Of a stretch of 64,000 bases of DNA, positions 8,676 to 18,083 are shown piece by piece (positions within the stretch are counted from its first letter, which is position 1; every line of letters starts with the position of its first letter). Source of the stretch: Sulfurospirillum sp036802865 (GTDB lineage: Bacteria > Campylobacterota > Campylobacteria > Campylobacterales > Sulfurospirillaceae); the NCBI RefSeq assembly GCF_036802865.1, contig NZ_DAIRVK010000003.1:124001-188000 (forward strand), in the 5' to 3' direction. The notes below the pieces were generated by a model. It was given only the letters and a program-made list of their open reading frames with translations, was not told the DNA's origin and ran no database searches. A program made the translations under genes and the position numbers.

Positions 8676-9638
8676 ATGAAAATTGCGATTGTGAAACTAT
8701 CGGCACTGGGTGATATTATTCATGCCATGATTGTTTTGCAATACATTAAAAAAAATATTCCAAATGCCCAAATAGATTGGTTTGTGGAAGAAAAATTTAT
8801 GGGTATTTTAGAGAACAACCCTCATATCCACACTATTTATCCTCTACGTCTTAAAAACAACAAATTTCATTTTCTTAAAGAATACCAAAAGCTCAAAAAT
8901 ATCTCTAAGCTAAATCACTATGACCTTGTTTTAGATCTGCAAGGGTTAATCAAGTCTGCCATCGTATCTCGGATTTTGAGTCAAAATTGCATTGGTTTTG
9001 ATAAACAAAGCCTTCGAGAACCTCTGGCTGCATTGTTTTATAAGAGCTCTTTTCATGTTCCCTATGAAGAAAATGTCATTATGCGCAATCTCAAGCTTAC
9101 ATGCGAAGCCCTAAAAATGGGCATACCCGATATCCAAAACAAAGAGCCCTTTTTATTTTCAACGCATGTGAATGAAATAGCACCAACACTTCTTGTTATC
9201 ACAGGCTCATCGTGGAAAAGTAAAATATATCCCAAAGAGCATTTCGTGAGCATTCTCAATGCCTTACAGGTACAAAGTTTTATTGCGTGGGGAAGCGAAC
9301 CAGAAAAAAACGATGCACAGTTTATCTGCGATCATACAAACGCGACAATGCTTCCTAAATTGAGTTTGGATGAACTGAAATCCGTTGTACAAAATAGCCA
9401 GTTAGTCATTGGTGCAGATAGTGGCCCCACACATATGGCTTGGGCGTTAGGGTGCCCTAGTATTACCATTTTTGGGCCAACACCTTCGATGCGAAACACC
9501 GTTACAACGGCTATTAATTTGACAATAGATTGCGAAAAAGCTATAAATGCAAGAGACATCAACAAACATGATTTTTGCATTCAACAGATTGATCCTCAAA
9601 AAATTATTGCATTAGCGAAGGAACTACTTCCGTGTTAG
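8676..9638 (+). CDS. waaC: Lipopolysaccharide heptosyltransferase I
   Basis: A 320-residue GT9 enzyme that adds the first heptose to Kdo in the LOS inner core at the cytoplasmic face of the inner membrane. It starts MKIAIVKLSALGDIIHAMIV, the WaaC signature, and carries ITGSSWKSKIYPKEHF and the donor-site segment GADSGPTHMAWALGCPSITIFGPT, which is typical of ADP-heptose transferases. It opens the plus-strand LOS core cluster and overlaps the acyltransferase gene by seven bases. Its ADP-heptose donor is made by the hld/gmh operon at 16096-19604. Confidence 0.93.
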   Translation: MKIAIVKLSALGDIIHAMIVLQYIKKNIPNAQIDWFVEEKFMGILENNPHIHTIYPLRLKNNKFHFLKEYQKLKNISKLNHYDLVLDLQGLIKSAIVSRILSQNCIGFDKQSLREPLAALFYKSSFHVPYEENVIMRNLKLTCEALKMGIPDIQNKEPFLFSTHVNEIAPTLLVITGSSWKSKIYPKEHFVSILNALQVQSFIAWGSEPEKNDAQFICDHTNATMLPKLSLDELKSVVQNSQLVIGADSGPTHMAWALGCPSITIFGPTPSMRNTVTTAINLTIDCEKAINARDINKHDFCIQQIDPQKIIALAKELLPC

Positions 9639-10522
9639 ACTTTTTTTATTTATCAGCTTTTGTCTTATTTAAATTTTTCGTAACAAAACTTCCAAAGTCT
9701 TTATTAATATTTTTAATTAATATTTTTGCAGCTATTGGATATAGGATTGATAAAAAACATAACAAAATTGCAAAAGTAAATTTAGATCTTGCATTTGAAA
9801 ACCGCATGAGTGAAGAGCGAAAAATTGAAATTATTAAGCAATGCTATAAAAACTTGCTTTACTTGCTCAAAGATTTTATAGAAAATCAAACTATCTCAAA
9901 AGAAAAATTACTTCAAAAAGTTACTTTTCACAATGAACAGATCTACCTTGAAGCTTTAAAACTCAAGAAAGGTGTAATATTTCAAACAGCTCATTATGGT
10001 AACTGGGAACTTATGTCTTTAGCCGTAGGTGCAAAGTTTGGACCTATCAGTATTATTGGAAGAGAACTGGACTCTTGCGCCATGAATAGCATTCTTGAAA
10101 AGAACAGGCAACGCTTCAACGTAACACTCTTAGATAAGAAAGGCGCAATGCGAGGTATACTCAAAGCTCTTAAAAACGGTGAAAGTGTAGGTTTGCTTGT
10201 CGATCAAAATACCGCTGAAAAGGAGGGTGTCCTCATTCCATTTTTTGGGAAACTTGTAAGGCATACACCTGCAGCAGCACAATTTGCAAAAAAAACAGAC
10301 TGTATTATTATTCCTGCCTTTATGACGACTCAAGACCACGAACACTTTGATTTAACCTTTTACGATCCAATCCTTCCACCCCTTGATGACAGTGAACAAT
10401 CTCTCATCGATAGTATTCAAGCACAAGCTAATATCACACAACGTACCATTGAGAAAAAACCAGATGAATGGTTTTGGTTTCACCGCAGATGGAAAAATCA
10501 ATACGAGGAACTTTACAAATGA
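9632..10522 (+). CDS. lpxL: Lipid A lauroyl-type acyltransferase
   Basis: A 296-residue member of the LpxL/LpxM (HtrB/WaaM) family that transfers a secondary acyl chain to lipid A. The catalytic H-X4-E motif is TAHYGNWELMSLA near residue 120. Further family segments are GLLVDQNTAEKEGVLIPFFG and WFWFHRRWK near the end. The N-terminus is hydrophobic and should anchor the protein at the inner membrane. It lies between waaC and a ligase-like gene, the arrangement seen in Campylobacter LOS loci. Which acyl chain it transfers cannot be read from the sequence. Confidence 0.9.
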   Translation: MLDFFYLSAFVLFKFFVTKLPKSLLIFLINIFAAIGYRIDKKHNKIAKVNLDLAFENRMSEERKIEIIKQCYKNLLYLLKDFIENQTISKEKLLQKVTFHNEQIYLEALKLKKGVIFQTAHYGNWELMSLAVGAKFGPISIIGRELDSCAMNSILEKNRQRFNVTLLDKKGAMRGILKALKNGESVGLLVDQNTAEKEGVLIPFFGKLVRHTPAAAQFAKKTDCIIIPAFMTTQDHEHFDLTFYDPILPPLDDSEQSLIDSIQAQANITQRTIEKKPDEWFWFHRRWKNQYEELYK

Positions 10523-11739
10523 CCATTCTTAATTTTTCATCATTTCAAACCAAAATTTCAACTATAAATAGCTATTTAATGATCTTATTAGGGTTTACAT
10601 TCCCACTATCTGTATCCATTGGAACGACTGTTATAGGGCTCATTATCCTTTTATGGCTACTCGAAGGCCGGTTCAAAGAAAAATTCTTGATTATGCATCA
10701 GAATAAAATTTCGTATGCTTTCTTAGCCTTTTTTGCAGTTCATGTTATCGGTCTATTGTGGAGTGAAGATTTAACATGGGGACTGCATATCGTTAGTAAA
10801 GAATGGCGTATATTACTTCCTCTTGTTTTCATTACTATTGTTAAAAAAGAGCACATCCAATATTATATTATTTCATTTCTCTCAGCCATGAGTTTATCGG
10901 AAGTATTGTCATATCTTATTTGGCTTGGTATTATCCCAGCTTTTCAAAGTTCCACCATGCTGAACCCAACACCTTTTATGAGCCATATTTCATACAACCC
11001 ATTTTTGGCTTTTAGTGTTTTTTTGTTAATTTACTTTATATTTTTCGTTAAAAGCTATAAAAACAACTTTTCTAAAATAATTTCTCTCTTTTTTTTAACA
11101 ACCATGACGATCAATATTTTTATAACCGGTGGCAGAGCTGGTCAAATTGGCTTTTTTATAATGCTAGCGCTAGCTCTTATTTTATATTTTAAAAAAAATA
11201 TTCTAAAATCAGCACTTATGATACTGGTTATCTTACCTACTATCTTTTTTATAGCATACAGCGTAAGCACATTATTTAACACACGAATTCATGAAGCACT
11301 AAACGACATTCAAGTCATTGACGAAAACCCAAATACAAGCATTGGGTTACGAATGACGTTTGCAATAAATACCTTACACATTATCAAGGAAAACACTATC
11401 TTTGGCGCAGGCACTGGTGATTTCCCTAAAGAATATGAAAAAGTAAACATGCAAAAATCACCAAATGTCCTGCCAACAGTCAATCCTCACAACATGTACT
11501 TACTCGTCTTAGCACAAACTGGAATTGTAGGCCTTATAACGATGCTTTCGATCTTTTACATGCAAATTCGATCATTTTCCAAATCAGATGGTGTGCTGTC
11601 GCCATTAAGACTGGCTCTACCTATTTTATTTTTAACCATTATGCTGAGCGATAGTTACCTTTTAGGTCATCATACAGCACTCTTATTTGTTTATTTCAGT
11701 GCATTTTTATACAAGGACTTTTCTGGTGAAAAAGTCTAA
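10519..11739 (+). CDS. waaL: O-antigen ligase / polymerase family membrane protein
   Basis: A 406-residue polytopic membrane protein with about ten to twelve hydrophobic segments and the large periplasmic loop of the Wzy/WaaL superfamily. The conserved segment GAGTGDFPKEYEK followed by NPHNMYLLVLAQTGIVGL holds the loop histidine of O-antigen ligases. The ATG at 10519 overlaps the previous stop (ATGA) and has GAGGA upstream, so I prefer it to an in-frame ATG at 10468 inside the neighbour gene. In the LOS cluster a ligase joining a glycan to the lipid A-core is the likely role. A polymerase activity cannot be ruled out. Confidence 0.8.
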   Translation: MTILNFSSFQTKISTINSYLMILLGFTFPLSVSIGTTVIGLIILLWLLEGRFKEKFLIMHQNKISYAFLAFFAVHVIGLLWSEDLTWGLHIVSKEWRILLPLVFITIVKKEHIQYYIISFLSAMSLSEVLSYLIWLGIIPAFQSSTMLNPTPFMSHISYNPFLAFSVFLLIYFIFFVKSYKNNFSKIISLFFLTTMTINIFITGGRAGQIGFFIMLALALILYFKKNILKSALMILVILPTIFFIAYSVSTLFNTRIHEALNDIQVIDENPNTSIGLRMTFAINTLHIIKENTIFGAGTGDFPKEYEKVNMQKSPNVLPTVNPHNMYLLVLAQTGIVGLITMLSIFYMQIRSFSKSDGVLSPLRLALPILFLTIMLSDSYLLGHHTALLFVYFSAFLYKDFSGEKV

Positions 11740-12805
11740 GATCTTAATCGTTATCCAAAGGTCCAATGGAGATGTGTTTTTAAGTTCTCCATTAATCAAT
11801 GCATTACATAAATATTATCAAAATACAGAAATTGATTTGCTTATTAATGATGATACGTTGGGGATTGCTAAGACGTTGGATTATATCCATAACATCCATC
11901 TTTATAAATATTCTTGGCGAAAACTGTCAATTGTACAAAGAATAAAACAAGAATTTTCTTTAATAAAAGCAATCTTTGCGCACTATGATGTAGCGATTAG
12001 TTTAACATCAAGTGATAGAAGTGTCTTATACGCTATTTTTGGTGCCAAACACTCCATTGCCGCCGTAGAAAAGAGCTCTAAGAAATCGTGGTGGAAGAAG
12101 ATATTCCTATCTCAATACTATTTTTTTGATACATCAAAACATATCATTTCCAACAATACCACACCGCTTGATCTATTAAATATTGATCACTCAAAATTAC
12201 AAGTTACATCTGTACCAAAAGAAGAAGATATAACAAATGTTGAAAATCTTTTGCAAAATGATGGAATCAAAAATTTTATTATTTTTCACCCATCTGCCCA
12301 ATATAAATATAAAATGCTCAACAATGAAATTCGCAATAATCTTTTAATACTGCTCAATAGTTTAAATATCCCTATCATTGTTACAGGCGGAAAAACATTG
12401 ATAGATGAAGAAATTTCACAAAGTCTACCTCAACTTGCAAATATCCATAACTTCATAGGAAAAACATCCCTGGGTGAGTATATTGCGCTTTCCCACCTCT
12501 GCCAAGCATACATGGGGATGGATACTCTCAATATGCATATTGCCGCTGCTCAGAATAAACGCATATTTGCTATTTTTGGCCCAACACTCACATCCATGTG
12601 GTCGCCATGGGATAATCGAAATGGTTCATATCATACTGGAATGCCTCCCGTTTATACCTATGGGTCTATCACAATTTTTCAGACCAATATGCCCTGTGTT
12701 CCTTGTGGCAAAGCAGGATGCAATGATAAACATGGTCAAAGTGAATGCCTCAATATCATAAATCCAAACACTATTTTTCAAGAAGTTCAACAATGGTTAA
12801 AATAA
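11726..12805 (+). CDS. ADP-heptose:LPS heptosyltransferase-like GT9 enzyme
   Basis: A 359-residue GT9 protein. The start is taken as the GTG at 11726, with AAGGA nine bases upstream; family homology begins at SKILIVIQRSNGDVFLSSPL just after it. An upstream ATG at 11687 would lie inside the preceding gene. The donor site reads MGMDTLNMHIAAAQ with AIFGPT, and the C-terminal cysteine pattern MPCVPCGKAGC is similar to that of WaaF at 15192. It is a second WaaF-like enzyme, so it may add a third heptose or another core sugar. Divergence from WaaC and WaaF makes the exact acceptor unknown. Confidence 0.82.
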   Translation: MKKSKILIVIQRSNGDVFLSSPLINALHKYYQNTEIDLLINDDTLGIAKTLDYIHNIHLYKYSWRKLSIVQRIKQEFSLIKAIFAHYDVAISLTSSDRSVLYAIFGAKHSIAAVEKSSKKSWWKKIFLSQYYFFDTSKHIISNNTTPLDLLNIDHSKLQVTSVPKEEDITNVENLLQNDGIKNFIIFHPSAQYKYKMLNNEIRNNLLILLNSLNIPIIVTGGKTLIDEEISQSLPQLANIHNFIGKTSLGEYIALSHLCQAYMGMDTLNMHIAAAQNKRIFAIFGPTLTSMWSPWDNRNGSYHTGMPPVYTYGSITIFQTNMPCVPCGKAGCNDKHGQSECLNIINPNTIFQEVQQWLK

Positions 12806-13545
12806 GCGTTACCATACTTACAAAAAATTCTGAAGAGCATCTCACTAAATGTATTGGGGCACTTCAATCTTTTGATGAAATTATCATTTTAGATAATGGA
12901 TCAACGGATAATACATTGACCATAGCCCAACAATACCCCAATGTAAAAATATTTAAAAATGAATTCATTGGTTTTGGACCACTAAAGAACCTTGCAATTC
13001 ACTATACTCAAAATGATTGGATCTTTTCAATAGACAGTGATGAAATTACAACACCGGCTTTAATCAATGAAATACACTCTATAAACTTTAATCAAAACAC
13101 CATTTATTCCATCAAGAGATCTAATTTTTATGGCACTAAAAAAATGCAATGCTGTGGTTGGGACAATGATTTTGTAAAACGGATTTTTAATAAACAAAGC
13201 ACAAAATTTAGTGACGATTTAGTTCATGAAAGTCTTATTGAAAATGGGTTAAAAATTGAAAAATTGAAAAATGGATTAGAACATTATTCGTTTAAAAATG
13301 TAGATGAGTTAATCGATAAAATGCAAAAATACTCATCACTTTGGGCGCAAGATAAGAAAAGTAAGAAAAAAGCATCTCCTTTTCAAGCTGTGGTAAGAGC
13401 CTTCTTTACATTTATAAAATTTTATTTTTTAAAAAAAGGTTTTTTAAATGGTTATGAAGGGCTTGTCATTTCAATTTCAAATGCCAATGGTGTTTTTTAC
13501 AAATATATAAAACTTTATGAAAAGAATTTAAAAAATGACATGTAG
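12793..13545 (+). CDS. LPS core glycosyltransferase, GT2 (WaaE/KdtX-like)
   Basis: A 250-residue GT-A family 2 glycosyltransferase. The start MVKISVTILTKNSEEHL at 12793 begins directly with the nucleotide-binding strand, so an upstream in-frame ATG at 12745 inside the previous gene is unlikely. The acceptor/donor motif is IILDNGSTDNT and the DxD-like motif is FSIDSDEIT. CGWDNDFVKRIFNK and VHESLIENG match the WaaE group, which adds beta-1,4-glucose to heptose I in other bacteria. It overlaps the GT9 gene by 13 bases. The transferred sugar is not provable from sequence. Confidence 0.82.
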   Translation: MVKISVTILTKNSEEHLTKCIGALQSFDEIIILDNGSTDNTLTIAQQYPNVKIFKNEFIGFGPLKNLAIHYTQNDWIFSIDSDEITTPALINEIHSINFNQNTIYSIKRSNFYGTKKMQCCGWDNDFVKRIFNKQSTKFSDDLVHESLIENGLKIEKLKNGLEHYSFKNVDELIDKMQKYSSLWAQDKKSKKKASPFQAVVRAFFTFIKFYFLKKGFLNGYEGLVISISNANGVFYKYIKLYEKNLKNDM

Positions 13546-14338
13546 CCTCATTATTACAACTTATAACTGGAAAGAAGCCTTAGAAGTAGTTCTTTTAAGC
13601 GCATTAAAACAAACTACTTTACCTAATGAAATTATTATAGCCGATGATGGTAGCAAAGATGATACAAAAGAATTAATTAATCAAATTGCTAAAATATCAA
13701 CAATACCAATTATCCATTCTTGGCAAGAAGATCAAGGATTTAGATTATCTCGTTCGAGGAATCTAGCAATTGCAAAAGCTTCTAGTGAATATATTATTGT
13801 ATCTGATGGCGATATGATTTTAGATCCTCATTTTGTAGAAGATCACCTACTTCATGCTGAACCTAATACTTATATCCAAGGTAGTAGAGTTTTATTATCA
13901 CCTCAACTAACAGCAAATACATTATTGAGCAAAAGTTTTATAAAACCATCCCTATTTAGTAACTTACATACTAATAAATTAAATTCAATCAGAAATATTA
14001 TTTTTAGTAAAATTTTTGGACTTATAAAAAGCCAAAAATTAAAAGGAATACGAGGCTGTAATTTTTCACTTTTTAAAAATGATATTTTCAAAGTCAATGG
14101 CTTTAATGAAAAATTTACTTCATGGGGACAAGAAGATAGTGAATTTGTTCAACGATTATATAATATAGGTATCAAAAGAAAAAATATGAAATTTGCAGGT
14201 ATTCAATATCACTTATACCATAAAGAAGGAAATGCAAACTCCAATAACTGTGAGATTTTATTACAAACTATTCAATCAAAATCAACATACTGCAATGAAG
14301 GCTTATCTCAAATATCATCAACTGGATTATCATTATGA
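13535..14338 (+). CDS. Glycosyltransferase family 2 with GT7-type C-terminus
   Basis: A 267-residue glycosyltransferase. The N-terminal GT2 fold shows SLIITTYNWKEALEVVLLS, IIADDGSKDDT and the metal site VSDGDMILDP. The C-terminal part FTSWGQEDSEFVQRLYN is the conserved W-G-x-E-D-x-E/D motif of galactosyltransferase or chondroitin-polymerase-like domains. It therefore probably transfers galactose or an N-acetylhexosamine to the LOS core. It overlaps its neighbours on both sides within the core operon. Confidence 0.8.
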   Translation: MTCSLIITTYNWKEALEVVLLSALKQTTLPNEIIIADDGSKDDTKELINQIAKISTIPIIHSWQEDQGFRLSRSRNLAIAKASSEYIIVSDGDMILDPHFVEDHLLHAEPNTYIQGSRVLLSPQLTANTLLSKSFIKPSLFSNLHTNKLNSIRNIIFSKIFGLIKSQKLKGIRGCNFSLFKNDIFKVNGFNEKFTSWGQEDSEFVQRLYNIGIKRKNMKFAGIQYHLYHKEGNANSNNCEILLQTIQSKSTYCNEGLSQISSTGLSL

Positions 14339-15195
14339 AAATTAGTGCATTTACATTCATCAAAAATGGTGAAATACTGGGATACCCTTTTGTGGAGTCT
14401 ATCAAATCTATTTTACCTATCGTCGATGAGTTTGTTATCAATGTTGGAGAAAGCGAAGACGATACACTCAAAATTATCCAAGCGATTGATAGCCCAAAAA
14501 TAAGAATTATAGAATCTGCTTGGAACAATAATATGAAAGACCGTGGCTATGTTTACGGTCAACAAAAGATGATTGCTCAATTTAATTGCACAGGAGATTG
14601 GGCTTTTTACCTTGAGGGTGACGAAGTAGTTCACGAAGATGATTTAGATAAAATTTATGAATGTATGAAGCACTATAAAGACGATGCAAATGTCGAAGCT
14701 ATCGTTTTTGATTATTACCATTTTTACGGTAATGAAAACAGCTATCTTTGGAGTCCAGGATGGTATCGAAAAGCACCTCGTATTATCAAAAATTCTATCC
14801 GTAGTTATGCTCCCGATGGTCTTTTTTGGCTTGTTTTGGATAAAAATAAAATAGGAAGATACCCTAAAGCGGTAGAGTGTGGAGCTAAAATGTATCATTA
14901 TGGGTGGGTGAGAAGCGAAGCACAAATGAATCTAAAAAGTGAAAAAGTACAACAATACTGGAACAAAGGGCACAAAACCATCAACTATGCAGACATAGAC
15001 GGTAGTATCATCCAAGAATTCAAAGGAACCCACCCAAAGATTGTACAAGAATGGTTACCCAAAGAAAAAGGTATTTTTCAAGCTGATAAAAATCATGTTT
15101 TAACGAAGAAAGAGAAAAAACATCGAATAATGCTCAAATTAGAAAATATTTTTGGGCTAGAACTGAGTAAAAAACACTATAAACGCATCAAATGA
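14335..15195 (+). CDS. Glycosyltransferase family 2 protein (LOS core)
   Basis: A 286-residue protein beginning MKISAFTFIKNGEILGYPF with a GT2-like fold: FVINVGESEDDT for nucleotide binding and FYLEGDEVVHEDD as the acidic metal site. The C-terminal part is rich in lysine and ends KKHYKRIK. Donor and acceptor are not recognisable. It overlaps both neighbours by four bases and precedes waaF, so it belongs to the LOS core assembly set. Confidence 0.72.
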   Translation: MKISAFTFIKNGEILGYPFVESIKSILPIVDEFVINVGESEDDTLKIIQAIDSPKIRIIESAWNNNMKDRGYVYGQQKMIAQFNCTGDWAFYLEGDEVVHEDDLDKIYECMKHYKDDANVEAIVFDYYHFYGNENSYLWSPGWYRKAPRIIKNSIRSYAPDGLFWLVLDKNKIGRYPKAVECGAKMYHYGWVRSEAQMNLKSEKVQQYWNKGHKTINYADIDGSIIQEFKGTHPKIVQEWLPKEKGIFQADKNHVLTKKEKKHRIMLKLENIFGLELSKKHYKRIK

Positions 15196-16136
15196 AACTT
15201 TTTATCGAACTTCCAACATGGCTTGGGGATGCCATTATGACAACGCCTGCCATTGAAAATATCATAGAGCACTATCCCAATGCAGACATTACCCTATTTG
15301 GCTCTTTTGTCTCCACCGAGGCACTCAAAAATCACCCAAAAGTTTCACATTGCATTGTAGATGAGAGTAAAAAAGCATTTTCGAGGTTTTATTGGCTTTG
15401 CACCCTAGCACATACATTGGGCACTTTTGATAAAGCAATTAGTTTTAGAAGTTCATGGACATCATCATTCCTATTATGGTGTATCAATGCTCGCAAAAAA
15501 TTTCACTATCAAAAAAATGTTTATGTGGGGCATCAGGTTGAAAAGTACACCCAATTTATAGCAAAATATTTACATATAAGTACAAAAGAACTTCCTTTAA
15601 AACTCTATCAAACACCTTTTCATTTTGACAAACCAACACTGGGAATCAATCCAGGAGCAACATATGGAAGCGCAAAACGATGGTATCCAGAAGAGTTTGC
15701 AAAAGTAGCTATACATTTTGCAAACCGCTATAATATTGTCATTTTTGGTGGACCGAATGAAGCTGATATTGCAAGAGAAGTTGAAGAAACACTCAATGAA
15801 AACGCTATCAGGAATGTAACTAATTTAGCGGGAAAAACAACGATTCAAGAGCTAATACAAACTATTGCAGGATTGAGCCTTTTTGTTACGAATGACAGTG
15901 GACCGATGCATGTGGCCGCTGCGTATCAAATTCCAACGATTGCTCTTTTTGGACCAACACGGTATAAAGAGACGTCCCCATGGAAAAATCCAAACAGCAC
16001 TATTCTTTCACACAACCTTTCCTGTGCTCCTTGCATGAAACGAGAGTGCCCCATCAAAACACACGAGTGCATGCGGGGCATTAAAGCAGAAGAAGTTATT
16101 TCACTGTTAGAGCGTCATCTATCGCTTGGCAAATAA
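15192..16136 (+). CDS. waaF: Lipopolysaccharide heptosyltransferase II
   Basis: A 314-residue GT9 enzyme that adds the second heptose to the LOS inner core. It starts MKLFIELPTWLGDAIMTTPA and contains the WaaF hallmark NPGATYGSAKRWYPEEFA, the donor site TNDSGPMHVAAAYQIPTIALFGPT, and the cysteine-rich tail LSCAPCMKRECPIKTHECM. It is the last plus-strand gene of the core cluster. Its 3' end overlaps the convergent gmhA by 41 bases, so the two operons meet without a spacer. Confidence 0.93.
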   Translation: MKLFIELPTWLGDAIMTTPAIENIIEHYPNADITLFGSFVSTEALKNHPKVSHCIVDESKKAFSRFYWLCTLAHTLGTFDKAISFRSSWTSSFLLWCINARKKFHYQKNVYVGHQVEKYTQFIAKYLHISTKELPLKLYQTPFHFDKPTLGINPGATYGSAKRWYPEEFAKVAIHFANRYNIVIFGGPNEADIAREVEETLNENAIRNVTNLAGKTTIQELIQTIAGLSLFVTNDSGPMHVAAAYQIPTIALFGPTRYKETSPWKNPNSTILSHNLSCAPCMKRECPIKTHECMRGIKAEEVISLLERHLSLGK

Positions 16137-16668
16137 TATGACCGATCATAATGTGCATCTCTTGAATGCGAGGGGTATCATCGCTTGGAACAATTAAATT
16201 AATATCGCAAAATTCACTCATAACACCACCATCACGGCCTGTTAACCCAATCGTTTTACACCCCATATTACGGGCAAGGCTAAGAGCTCGCACCACATTT
16301 TTACTATGACCACTGGTTGAAAAACCGATCAGTAAATCACCTTCTCTCGCTAGTGCTTCCACTTGCCTATCAAAAATTCTATCAAAGCCAAAGTCATTGC
16401 CAACAGCTGTTAAAACAGAAGTATCCGTTGTCAATGCAATACCTGCAAGTCCTCGTCTATCACTCTTGTAACGTCCACTAAGCTCTGCAGCGATATGTTG
16501 TGCATCCGCAGCACTACCGCCATTTCCACACAATAAAATTTTATTACCATTTTTCAATGTTTCTGTTGCAATAATGCACGCAGTATAAATATGACTTTGT
16601 AAACTCTCTATGGTTTTTGCAATAACCGCTTGATGCGATAGCATCTCACGTTGTATCATTTCCATCAT
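16096..16668 (-). CDS. gmhA: Sedoheptulose-7-phosphate isomerase
   Basis: A 190-residue SIS-domain enzyme that converts sedoheptulose-7-phosphate to D-glycero-D-manno-heptose-7-phosphate, the first step of ADP-heptose synthesis. CGNGGSAADAQHIAAELSGRY near residue 55 holds the phosphate-binding and metal residues, with GFSTSGHSKNVVRAL near 115 and QEMHIMIGHIICQ at the end. The ATG overlaps the hldE stop. The 3' end lies inside the end of waaF on the other strand. Confidence 0.96.
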   Translation of the reverse strand: MMEMIQREMLSHQAVIAKTIESLQSHIYTACIIATETLKNGNKILLCGNGGSAADAQHIAAELSGRYKSDRRGLAGIALTTDTSVLTAVGNDFGFDRIFDRQVEALAREGDLLIGFSTSGHSKNVVRALSLARNMGCKTIGLTGRDGGVMSEFCDINLIVPSDDTPRIQEMHIMIGHIICQAIDDALTVK

Positions 16669-18083
16669 TTTTGTTGAGCCCTCTCAATAATCTTAGTTGT
16701 ACTTTTACCCTCAATAAACTGAACGAGTCGTACTTCTTTGGCAATGTTGCTTCCCACAACCTCTTTCCCTTCATAATCAGCACCTTTAACCAAAATGTCA
16801 GGTTTAACGGCAGAGATAAGCGCTAAAGGAGTATCTTCCTCAAATGGGACAACAAAACTGACCGATTCTAAGCTTGCTAAAACATACGCTCTATCTTCCA
16901 AAGGGTTTATCGGTCTGCTCTCACCTTTGAGTCGCCTAATCGAATCATCCGAATTAAGCCCAAGAATCAGTATATCACCAAAACTTTTAGCCACTTCAAG
17001 GTACTTCACATGCCCTACATGTAAGATGTCAAAACAGCCATTGGTAAAAACAATTTTTTGATTTTTTTTGGTTTGAAGTAGATGGATGATCTCTTCTTTA
17101 GTTTTAATCTTACTCTCTGCTGTAGCAGCTCTTAAGCTATGCTCATACGCATCCACTTCATCCAGAGTTACGGTTGCACTTCCTAGTTTTCCAACGACTA
17201 CGGCAGCTGCAGCATTCGCAAAAGAGGCTGATTCTTTCATACTGAGGCCACAAGAAAGAGCATAACCCAAACTTGCTAAAACTGTATCTCCTGCACCAGT
17301 GACATCGTACACTTCGCGTGCAACCGTTGGCATTTTTTCAAATTGTTCACCAAAAATTGCCATACCATCTTCAGAAAGTGTAATAATGGCGTATTCAAGA
17401 TCCAAACTCTCTTTGAGTGAGTTTCCTGCTTTTTGCAGACTTTCATCATCTTTGATGGCTATTTTTGTGGCGATACTTGCCTCTTTTTTATTCGGAGTAA
17501 TCAGCGTTGCACCACTGTATTTACTATAATCATCCCCTTTGGGATCAACCAAAATAGGTTTGTGATATTTTTTGGCTAGCGCTATTACGCTATGTGTAAA
17601 TGCTGTTGTTAACACACCTTTGCCATAATCAGAAAGTAAAATAACATCTACCTTTGGAATATACGTTTCACATTGCGCTAAAAGAGCATCTGCAGAAACT
17701 TCGGTGATGTCATCTTTGGATTCACTATCATAACGCACTACTTGTTGATGTGAAGCGATTACGCGGCTTTTTTTGCTGGTTTTTCGATCTTCTTGTTTTA
17801 TAATCCCTTTGGCATCTGCACCCAAAGTTTCAAGCATGCTCAGGAGTTCTTTGCCATTATCATCATTTCCAACGACACTTAAAACACTCACCTTCGCACC
17901 CAAGCTTAAGAGATTATTGACAACATTTCCAGCACCGCCTAGGACTGTACTTTCCCTTTGAACGTCCACGACTTGAACAGGTGCTTCAGGAGAAATACGC
18001 TCGCATTTTCCCCACAAATAATGGTCTAGCATCAAATCGCCAATGACCAAGATGGAAGGCTGATAGGCTCTTAATCTATCCAT
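16665..18083 (-). CDS. hldE: Bifunctional heptose-7-phosphate kinase / heptose-1-phosphate adenylyltransferase
   Basis: A 472-residue fusion. The N-terminal PfkB-type kinase has GGAGNVVNNLLSLGA near residue 50 and the catalytic DVTGAGDTVLASLGYA near 265. The C-terminal cytidylyltransferase-like domain has FTNGCFDILHVGHVKYLE near 350 and RLKGESRPI. The kinase phosphorylates heptose-7-phosphate at C1, and after GmhB the other domain adds AMP to give ADP-D-glycero-D-manno-heptose. Full length equals the usual HldE. It overlaps hldD by eight bases and gmhA by four. Confidence 0.96.
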   Translation of the reverse strand: MDRLRAYQPSILVIGDLMLDHYLWGKCERISPEAPVQVVDVQRESTVLGGAGNVVNNLLSLGAKVSVLSVVGNDDNGKELLSMLETLGADAKGIIKQEDRKTSKKSRVIASHQQVVRYDSESKDDITEVSADALLAQCETYIPKVDVILLSDYGKGVLTTAFTHSVIALAKKYHKPILVDPKGDDYSKYSGATLITPNKKEASIATKIAIKDDESLQKAGNSLKESLDLEYAIITLSEDGMAIFGEQFEKMPTVAREVYDVTGAGDTVLASLGYALSCGLSMKESASFANAAAAVVVGKLGSATVTLDEVDAYEHSLRAATAESKIKTKEEIIHLLQTKKNQKIVFTNGCFDILHVGHVKYLEVAKSFGDILILGLNSDDSIRRLKGESRPINPLEDRAYVLASLESVSFVVPFEEDTPLALISAVKPDILVKGADYEGKEVVGSNIAKEVRLVQFIEGKSTTKIIERAQQK

